Program-made: the position numbers and the translations under genes
Notes under the pieces: generated by a model
What the model was told of the DNA's origin: nothing
Seen by the model: the letters and a program-made list of their open reading frames with translations, nothing else
Databases searched by the model: none
Shown: one piece after another, positions 55,676-64,000 of the stretch
Layout: each line of letters begins with the position of its first letter
Numbering within the stretch: the stretch's first letter is position 1
DNA from: Dimargaris cristalligena
Taxonomy: Eukaryota > Kickxellomycota > Dimargaritomycetes > Dimargaritales > Dimargaritaceae
Direction of reading: 5' to 3'
NCBI GenBank assembly: GCA_027576995.1
Contig: JANBQC010000045.1
Span: 1 to 64,000, forward strand
Length of the DNA: 64,000 nt

Positions 55676-57664
55676 ATGCTAGCATCCGCATCGTCTCAGC
55701 CCCGCCTGGGCCACTGTCCCGGTCGGTATCTATGGAAGGTGCTTTGCTTTTTCCTTATTTTGACTCATTTGGTACCGCACGTTCGGAGTAACAACCAAAC
55801 CGAACAGCTCAGTATCAATTCCAACGAATTCCGGCAGTATTCCCTCGAAGGGCAGATGCAGATTTCCCCAGCCATGGGCTTGCTCGTGGGCACGAGTAGC
55901 GAGTATGACCACATCGACTGTAGCGGTATCTTTTTGACCCGTCGGATATTTCTGACCGCGGCGTATTGCGTTACGAACCCCGACGAATCTTCCATTGATC
56001 CAAAATTCCTGGTGGTATTGGCCCGGGGCCATCCCCCGCATAACCAAGTCACTTCTTTTAAAGTGGCTTCGGTGCTACCCCACCAAAACTATGACCGAAA
56101 TCTGCAACAGGTAGGTTCAATTCACTCAAGTTTTTATTTATTTATTTAGGAAATTATATATTTAGATTATTTTATGACCCGGTCTCTAATGGAGAGTGGA
56201 GGCGGGGAAGATGACTACAATGGTCGGCCTACTACTGAAACCTACTCTACATTACATTGTATTAATTAGGAATTCAGTAACCGGGTGGACTGTATGAGTT
56301 TCCCGTGCAAGAGAAGTATCTCGTCATAAACCACCCAGGGAATGGGCGAGTGGGTGGTCCATTCAGAGTGGTTCGGTGGATTGGGGGACATCTGTCACCG
56401 CCTGTCTATTCGTCTCCTTCACCGGCTCCCTTCCCCAATTCATCTGACCAAGGGCCTACGGATGCCATTTGTTTTGGTTCAGTAGCATTGGGGAGAGGGG
56501 GGGGGAGTACCACAGGGGCCTGGATGATTCACACATTATTGAATTTGAATTTCCCTATTTGTGCAACTGCTTGGTTAGACAACCTTACTCCCATGAGAGG
56601 AGGGGTGGGCTTTTTTAATATGGCTAGAGTTGGATACGTCGGCAATGTGGTCCTGCACCGGTTTCAGAGCCCAGGTGCTACAATGGCTTATCATTATGCG
56701 CCTCCTCTTGCTTGAGCGGCCCATGCTGCCTTCTATTTTTACGTCTTGTCCAGCAACCGTTGTTTGGTGTCTGCACTGCCCAGTGTGGTGGTACTTTACT
56801 CAGCACATGCCCCATTGCGCTCAACATTCCCTATCTGTTCCCGCTGTATCTCATCCGGTATCGTACCTTATTTTCCACCTCCTAACCCCCCCTCCCCCCT
56901 TCTAGAATGATATTGCCATGGTTCGACTCCAGGAACTCTACACTGGCCTAAAAAAAGAGAATGTGCCGAAGCTGTACGCCTTTGAGCAAAAGCCCGAAGC
57001 CCTCCAAAACCGCGTTCCCACGGAGATTCCCGAGAACGACGAGCAGTATTACGACAACCGAGAAGAGGATGAAGTAGCGGAGAGTAACAAACGTTTCCTC
57101 ATTTCCGACTGGGTGACGGGAGAGGGCCAGGGGGGTGGTGTCCACCATAGCGACCTGACACCGCCGGCCCCGGCCAACATCTTAGCCCGCCACCGGCAAG
57201 TGGTGAATTGCCGGGCCTACCCGCGTTACTTCCAGGATTTTAAGAAAAACCTCCAACACCGCTCCATTATTTGCGTTAAACCGTCCTCGGAGGACATTCC
57301 GTGCGTTGGCAAGGCGGGCTGCCCCTTGTGGATTCGGACCGGACCTTGGGGGCGGGAACTCAAACTGGCCGGGTTTAAAAGTTTCTCCTACACCCGTGAC
57401 GGTATTACGGTTCACGATTGCTCCATTAAGAGTCTGATCAATGTGTACACCCGGTTGGATAATTTCATGGCCTGGATTCGTGTCAATAGTAAACTGAGCG
57501 ACGAACACTTGATTTCCGGGACCCGGAGTTTCACCGAATCGGACTTCACTACTTCCGTGTCGGCCCCGACAATATCCGGCTTTTGGCCTACGCTTTGGCG
57601 ATCAGTGGTTGGACCCGTTGTCATTTGTACGTTAATTATTTTCACCAACCCTACTCTATTATAA
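55676..57664 (+). CDS. Trypsin-fold pseudoprotease, secreted and probably membrane/GPI-anchored
   Basis: S1-family fold with a broken catalytic triad. Exon 1 is 55676-56110, exon 2 is 56906-57664, intron 795 nt (phase 0); 397 aa. An N-terminal signal sequence has its core at LWKVLCFFLILTHLV. Landmarks: CSGIFLTRRIFLTAAYC (82-98), where the active-site His is Tyr97. NDIAMVRL keeps Asp147. CVGKAGCPL (279-286) stands in place of GDSGGPL, so the catalytic Ser is Ala282, the preceding Asp is Lys and one Gly is Cys. The closing strand and helix VYTRLDNFMAWI are intact, and cysteines expected in the fold remain. A roughly 60-residue acidic insertion follows the second barrel's start. The tail (VVGPVVICTLIIF) is hydrophobic, suggesting a GPI signal or membrane anchor. 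The frame is open, so the protein seems kept as a non-catalytic binder rather than a decayed gene. Confidence 0.88.
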
Positions 57665-58467
57665 CCTCCCCCCCTCTTAACGGTATACTTTCCCATTTTT
57701 CCGGTATTGTACCCTAGTGTAGATTGATTATCGTGGATGCGCCCCTTTAGAGTCAGGGCTGTGGGTGTTAGGGAGGATAGGGATAGGGATTGGGGAATAT
57801 TCGAGTCCGTCTTGGAGGCCATTCTCATACCATTGGTTATTTTTATAGAGATAATAAGTACACCGGTACCTCAATTACTGTTTAATTTACCCCCTTCCCT
57901 GTCCGCCTATTTGATTGTTCCTTCGCCTCACGGTCCACTGCCATTTCCGGTTTGCCCAAAAATTTCCTCATTTCGAAACCTATGATCGCCCAAACTTGTG
58001 TGCAGGGATTACATAAATTGTTAAGAATTTTTCCACCAACTCTAATTGCGGGACCTAGTAGACTACACATAATTAATTTAGAGTAGCCTGGTCTGCTTAT
58101 ATGGTTCATCGAAAATGTAGACATAGAGGAATGCACTATTAACAAAGCTACTCTTCAACCACCATGCAAATAATTGGTGATATCCGCCTCGCACATCGCC
58201 TGCAGGCCCCATTTTCTTGCAGAATGCCTAGCACCGATTTTTTTTTTTGTATTTAGCTGGAATGTCCATATATAATACTAATGTTTCAAGGATATTCTAA
58301 ATTGGGTGATTTATTGAATAATTTACTAACGCATGTGATGACTGCTCTACAAAGATACATTCCTTTTAAATGATATATTGGTTAAGCAACCGGTCTAACG
58401 GATGCTTGGCTTTTTTTATTTTTTTGAATTCCCTGGGCACACGATACTCGGCCGGTTACTTGCTTAT
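57665..58467. other. Convergent intergenic region
   Basis: Lies between the 3' ends of the pseudoprotease and the secreted protein gene on the minus strand. No gene supported. Confidence 0.6.
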
Positions 58468-59820
58468 CTACTTACGATTCTTGTATGTTATTTGGCGCTC
58501 AATGGCAGTTTTCCTGGCCAATTCCGTTAAATCGCGAATGTTGGCTTCGGTGGCTGGCATACCATTCACCCGATCAATTATAACATACATATCCTGCTTG
58601 TGCTGTACGAGTGACAGTATTGTCGAATTGAGTTCCTCACACGAATCGGTCCGGAAATCGAAGAGAGGGGTGACCATAAAATCCTCATTGGTGGGCTCCT
58701 CTTTGATACCGCGGGAGATTCTCACTAATTTGCTGGCGGGGAAACCGATATGATTGAAAAAGGCCACAGTGATCTTTACACTGATCATCTGCTCCTGTTG
58801 GAACAGGATGGGAAACTCGCCGTGGGGTCCGATGTATTTTTCCAGGACGGGGTTAAGGTCCAGTTCGGGTTGGTGTTCCTCAAAGGGTAGACGGGGAGTT
58901 ACCCCAAGGTCCATGTCATTCTTGAGCTTCTGACATTCGTCAACCACAAATGACAGGGTGCCGCGTAATAGTTTGTATGGCCCAGCGGGGACAAACGTTT
59001 CCGCGGTCGGTGGGGAATCTGTTTCACCCCCGGGGGCGGGGTTGGGGCTGCTATTGATTGATGCTACGACACTCGACGAATATTCCGCATCATTGGGAAC
59101 CACCCGGGTTTGGCGAAGGGAGGTACGATGGGGGCGTCTAACGACGGGCGCTTCAGACGACGGGGATCGGAAGCGCTTGGGGGTAGATTGTGAGGGCCGC
59201 GACGGGTGCGGGCTGGGAGCCAAGGGGGACCGAATGGATTGCCAACGGGCCGGATTCGACGCCACTCTATTGGCAAGGAAAGTGGGCGGATACGGGTGGG
59301 TATCTGGTGGTGCATAGTTGAAGCGCAAGTGGCTGGGCAGGGATGGATCCTGCTGGTAAGAGTTGGTGGTCATAGGGGGGTTCGCCGGGGCCCGTTGGAG
59401 TGTGTAGGGAGCGGGGAACTCAGTCGGGCCACCCAGAGTCGCAAAATAGAAATTGGGCGCAGAGTAGGAGTTGGAAATATCACTGATGGGCTGAGAGCTA
59501 AGCGAAACGGGCGATGCCGCCGGCAGGGAAGTGAACTGATAGGAAGTGTAGGGATAATTCTCGGGCTCAGTGGGTGGGGACTGGCTATTATAAGCTGAAT
59601 TAATCATTGGTATATTGGCTGGTAATTCAACCGAAAGTCCGTTATATTCCAAAATATTATAACCTGAAGGCAAGGTGTTAGTCAATCGACGACCCTGGTT
59701 TAGTCGTCGCTGATAGGGCTGGTTCGGCGGTGGCCCGGAGTTGGGATTATCGCCTTGATACATGGCTTGAGCATGGCAAAAGCTCAGAGTGAAGAGTGCA
59801 AGCACAGTAATGCAGGCCAT
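58468..59820 (-). CDS. Secreted protein with Pro/Ser-rich middle and unknown C-terminal domain
   Basis: 450 aa, single exon, no family recognised. The start is the ATG at 59820, which gives a clean signal peptide (MACITVLALFTLSFCHAQA); the frame opens further upstream but without a signal. Residues 20-280 are rich in Pro, Ser, Tyr and Asn (for example YPYTSYQFTSLPAASPVSLS), disordered, with dibasic sites (RRLNQGRR). From about 280 the sequence is ordered, with alternating strands and helices: PYKLLRGTLSFVVDECQKL, FPILFQQEQMISVKITVAFF, VTPLFDFRTDSCEELNSTIL, and a final charged helix (LTELARKTAIERQ). Two Cys in this part could form a disulphide. The C-terminus is basic, with no membrane segment. 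It could be a cell-wall or extracellular protein with a lineage-specific domain. Confidence 0.78.
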   Translation of the reverse strand: MACITVLALFTLSFCHAQAMYQGDNPNSGPPPNQPYQRRLNQGRRLTNTLPSGYNILEYNGLSVELPANIPMINSAYNSQSPPTEPENYPYTSYQFTSLPAASPVSLSSQPISDISNSYSAPNFYFATLGGPTEFPAPYTLQRAPANPPMTTNSYQQDPSLPSHLRFNYAPPDTHPYPPTFLANRVASNPARWQSIRSPLAPSPHPSRPSQSTPKRFRSPSSEAPVVRRPHRTSLRQTRVVPNDAEYSSSVVASINSSPNPAPGGETDSPPTAETFVPAGPYKLLRGTLSFVVDECQKLKNDMDLGVTPRLPFEEHQPELDLNPVLEKYIGPHGEFPILFQQEQMISVKITVAFFNHIGFPASKLVRISRGIKEEPTNEDFMVTPLFDFRTDSCEELNSTILSLVQHKQDMYVIIDRVNGMPATEANIRDLTELARKTAIERQITYKNRK

Positions 59821-62800
59821 GGTGTTTGAACAATCTAGACAGTCAGTAAAGGGGAGCAGTTCACACATTAAACAACGACCGAAAGAATAATGTTGAAGGG
59901 AAGGCCCAGGGGGAAAAGAATAATAGTAAATACAAGCGGACGATGGATGAATAAACCATTCACATAGGTAAGTGCCGAATTGGGACATTTAAATAGTAAT
60001 GGTTTTTACCCTTTAGACACTTGGTCAAAATGCCATTATATCTATACAGCAGGATTGGGCAAATATAGTCTAAGGGATACATGCCAGAGGGAATTTTTGC
60101 GTTACCTTTGCGTCCCCTCTGTTCCCTTGTACATTTTTGTCACGAATAGCGAAGACGACGCGGCCTCCCAATGGGGCCGGTATCCTCTAGAAATATATTT
60201 TTGTTATGGTATTTTCAACCGACCCTTTAGCGCTAGGCTTTCTTAACCTATTGGAGGGTAGGTACTAGTAGATACACCCCACTATGAACCGAGGCCTTGC
60301 AAGTCGCATAATGGGACGGCAGGGATTGGGCTGACTAATGTCGGAGCGACTTCTGGTGAATTGCCCGGATTAATAGGAACCGCACAGCCCATACTCTCGA
60401 GGGTCTGGTATTTAACGGTTAATTACATGATGTATTTAGAGCGAACTGGCTGACTCGTTCTTTGGTGTATTAGAGTGCAGCTTGAGCAGCGGTTGAGTCA
60501 TGGGAGAAGTTCAAAAAAATAATAGTAGATAACCATGCGTAACTAAACTGGAATTATAATGGGCCCTGTTTTACTGACTCGACGGGCCAACTCGCCGACA
60601 ATGGGCACGTCAAGGAAGCTATCCACGAAGGCCAGCGTTTGGCCTAATAGATAAAAACCCACGCCTTAATTGAATAGGCCTTACCGTAAACCAGTGATAA
60701 AAACACCATGCTTCCTGACACTCTAGTTGAGTAGTAGAGCCGGTGCTTCTCGTGGACTGAAACAAGTTACATCGGTCTAGTTGTCGCTGAACACCAACAT
60801 GGCTAAAAACATGAACATTTCCGGCCCATGGTTCCACAGCGACTCTTAGGTTATACAATCGCCCTCCGATTACAACCGAACTATGTATTTACGCCCCTTG
60901 TTAGACTCTCGCTTTTTTTTTGTCAGGATAGCCCTACATAGTGACTGGCTCACCGAAAACGGGCCGACTGGGCGGGAAAAGGTCTTCTATCCCTCCGGTC
61001 CTTTTATGATGGTTTTGTAGCAGGGCTCTGGCCCAATGCCTCGGGCGTGGGGTATTCAAAATGTGACTAGGTGTGAAATATTATCTGACTTGCGATGCAG
61101 TAGTCCTGTTATAGACTTGAACGCCCACATGACGCGGACTATCCCCAATCCCATTACCAACTGAAAACCACCCTGGTTGAAACAATGGTGTAATAAGGGA
61201 GCCATTGGCTGGATCGTGAAAATGGTTTGCTCTGGTTGAATATTGGTTAGAATACCTTCTAGACTACCCTGGAACGGGCGGCATTACCGCGGATGCCAGC
61301 TTTTAATTCAGTGGAAAACCACCCGTTTGACATAAATGGCATGATATCAGGAAATACATAGTTTTGCCGCCAAGTAGCCGCATATTTTAGGGATGCGACT
61401 TTCCTTTGGATTGGCTGACGATATTATTATACGGGTCGTTCACTTTCGGCTATTCAGTGGACTGACTCCTTCAATGTATTCACCCACATACTTGCACATG
61501 TAATATGCTCCATGTACACAATCGAATGGGAAAGTTAGTAGTGGCCTTCGTGATCCACAAGGCACAGTGCTAACCCGCCAGTCAGCGGACCAGTGCTGCT
61601 ATTTGTAGGGCATCCAGTCGAATACGCCCCCATTTGAAGGCTTAACAACAATAGAGCAAAGCCCGGCGGATTTAAATTCCGAGTGTTCCTGTATAGTCGA
61701 CTAGGGTGGAATTGAGTTACTTGGTCGTGAGGATGTCTTAAAAACGTGCCTCAAAAAAGGGTTTTAAACGGCCACTTTTAATGCCCGCTGCTCATTCCCC
61801 TACACCGTGTGAGTGGGATGGATAGGTAGAGGTCACTTTTTAATATGCGGTCCGATAGCCAACTGATGTGGGGCGAATGTTTTTCCACGGGCGGGAAGGT
61901 ACATTTGCGCAGCTGGATATGAGCACGGGGGCGGGTCGTTCTATGCGAAAATAAAAATAAAAATACGAACTGGGGTGAACTATACTAGTCAACGGTCACC
62001 GTGACCAATAGACAAGGGAGTTGGGGAAACAAGGGATTCAACCAGGTCAGCCCTAGCGGGCGGCCATTGGCGGTTGAATGGACGAGCTGTCGAGCACAAG
62101 GAAGGGCTTGTGCGACCAACAGCAGTTCGCTAAAGCTACGGAGATTCGTCCAATAGTGCCGAAATTGTACAACCGTTAGGGTTAGAGTAAAGGAATACGG
62201 GGGTGGGTGGATGTATGTGAAGGGGGAAGGAGAGAATGGTGGCTTTATTTCTTCGCTACCCATTAGGGACATTAGGGCTTGTCCCGTGGCTTGATTTGTG
62301 CACTGGACGAGATGGTGTTTAGCCCAGTTTCCTCGCTCAAGTCGATCAGCCCATATGGTGGACCCTTGGTCGGTAATTTGCCCGTTTCATCTCGCTTGCC
62401 CCCTCGATACTACCATATGCATGCCCCCCTCCCTTAACCATAATATTCCCACTACATGGTATATTACATTCACTCGCCTGTGTTAGTAACGAAAAGTAGC
62501 CGATGGGAGCCTCCCGCGTGACCCTCTTGTTCATATCTATACACTGTATTAATATCAAACTTGTACCGCAAGCCGGTATTTCCAACCAGGCCACTCTGGG
62601 GCAAATTAGGTGAGACCAAGTCTGATCAGAAAACTCGGATTTCTCACTCCTCTCTGCAGGCTATACTAGTTCGGTCTCTCAAGTCCTCCCCCTCTCTAAT
62701 CTGCCGAAGTGCCCATCCGCCCGCTAGGGCTAAACTCCTGCATTTTTGGGCCTTCGGAAAATAACCATTATTCTAATATGCCACTTGATACGACCATTTT

Positions 62801-64000
62801 TAGATGTATGTTTATTACGCAGGTTATAGGAAGTGGTGGAGCAAGAGCGGGAGACACCAATAGAAATATTAATACACGGCTCCGGAGATGGATAGGTGAG
62901 AGCACCCCTGGAGTACAGTGATATCTTTAACCCCAGGTTCCACTCCGCAAACGCTGCATATCCTAGTACTTAACAGGAAACTCGCATTCCATTTCCATGG
63001 CTTTACAAGGCAATTTTATCCGAAGAATTAAATAATGAATTCTGTTCCCAATTTTCGGATCCCACTACGTGCAAATCCGTCCATTAAAGTAAACATCCGA
63101 CCGCAGGGCTTGATTCTTTGAACCTGCCCTACCGTTGGTATTGCTGTTTCAGAGACTGGTTAAACAGACGAAGGGGAGGTGCCTGAGAGTAAAGTAAGGG
63201 AACAATATTCAAGTATTGCAAAAGGTGGACTAGTACCGGCATTTAGGCGTACACTGTTGTACGCCCTGGTCGATATCCTCACTTAGTGTTTCCTTGGGGA
63301 CCGCTGCTTCTGCTCCCTTTGGTGTAGGTCGGAGGGTAAGTGATTCTTCCCCAACAGATTTGGCTTAGTCCCCTTGCACTACTGTAGCCTACTTATACTC
63401 AATGCCTCATAGTTTCTGCCGCAATTCCCTCTCTTCTCCCCACGTATCCTATTGATAGCCTCTTCCTTCTACCCTGTCGTCTCGCCCTAGTCGTATCCCC
63501 CCTTCCTTTCCGACCAGTTTCCCCTTTTCGACCGCACTATAGGAATTATTGGCTAGCCTATGAATGACTTCACCGTTGGTTAGACCAGAATTCATCAATC
63601 CAAAGGGGGTTATAAAAGAGGCGATATTTCCTGTCGCTCCTAGTGTCCCTTTCCCCATCTTTATTTTCCCTCGGCCTATCCCCCTTGCATTTTCGTTTCT
63701 CCTCCTTTTTTTTTGGTAGTGTTTGCCACCCGTTCTCTAGCCTAGCGTATCCTAATAAAGGGGTTTTATACGGTTTAGTACTTGAGGTGGACGGTTATTT
63801 TGACTTGAGTCACCCCCCTCAATCCCCATTTATATATATTAAGCAACCAGCCATCGCACCGTCCAACCTGCTCCGGTTCATACATGAGACACTGTGCTCT
63901 TTCCCCAATTTCTCCATTTATTTCACCGGCCTTGAGCGGCAATTTTGACTAAATTGCCTCCCATCCTGTCCGACTTTAATAAACTCGTTCGGTTTAGTCC
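59821..64000. other. Long gene-free region at the window end
   Basis: About 4.2 kb with no supported gene. Frames up to about 100 codons exist (for example 61985-62272 on the minus strand), but none shows a domain, signal peptide or leader. No terminal repeats or transposase motifs were seen. A TAAAAA-rich stretch lies near 61950-61965. Confidence 0.5.

Noticed and set aside
56305..56715. A 136-codon open frame inside the intron of the pseudoprotease gene
   Set aside because: No domain or signal peptide. The flanking exons join in phase across it, and the composition resembles intron DNA.
61985..62272. A 95-codon minus-strand frame in the gene-free end
   Set aside because: No domain or conserved feature; expected by chance in 4 kb.

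Overview
The window is nuclear DNA of a fungus with spliced genes. Fungus-type genes include an exomer scaffold (CHS5), a Tem1/Spg1 septation GTPase, MRT4, a Snc-type synaptobrevin, IST1, a Vps73-like sugar transporter and an AIM34-like SAP protein. Several genes look early-diverging rather than Dikarya-like: TAF3 keeps a C-terminal PHD finger, CHS5 stops right after its BRCT domain, and a bacterial-type ABC substrate-binding protein is present. Introns are long for a fungus (about 140-800 nt), with GTAAGT-like donors and often a CTAAC-like branch site 30-50 nt before the acceptor. My guess, from gene content only, is a zoopagomycete such as a member of Kickxellomycotina. All exon joins given here were worked out by hand from splice signals, phase and family similarity.

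Layout. 1-3.5 kb: mitochondrial ACOT9-type acyl-CoA thioesterase (-). 5.4-8.4 kb: two small secreted proteins (+), each behind a TATA box and a long leader without any ATG. 9.7-13.2 kb: TAF3 (+). 14.1-15.3 kb: minimal CHS5 (-). 16.2-18.5 kb: secreted, probably GPI-anchored, substrate-binding protein (-). 21.3-24.1 kb: MRT4 (-) and the SAP-domain/tail-anchor protein (+), divergent. 24.6-25.0 kb: secreted protein with six CxxC pairs at an exact 13-residue period (-). 28.6-30.7 kb: synaptobrevin and a small membrane protein (+). 31.5-47 kb: a run of minus-strand genes, namely a small heat-shock protein with a split alpha-crystallin domain, a SERGEF-like RCC1 propeller, a sugar transporter, the Tem1/Spg1 GTPase (a 10-N gap lies in its last intron), IST1, a RAMP4-like tail-anchored protein, and a hypothetical protein with a PP1-docking motif. 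49.5-51.7 kb: acyl-protein thioesterase (+). 55.7-57.7 kb: trypsin-fold pseudoprotease (+). 58.5-59.8 kb: secreted protein of unknown family (-). The stretches 51.7-55.7 and 59.8-64 kb show no gene I can support.

Themes. Membrane traffic and lipid-anchor biology are well represented (CHS5/exomer cargo export, synaptobrevin, IST1/ESCRT-III, RAMP4, acyl-protein thioesterase). At least six secreted or surface products are encoded: two small peptides, the Cys-repeat protein, the substrate-binding protein, the pseudoprotease and the unknown secreted protein. That fits a fungus investing in its surface and in nutrient or host interaction. No tRNA, rRNA, CRISPR, complete transposon or virus-derived gene was recognised.
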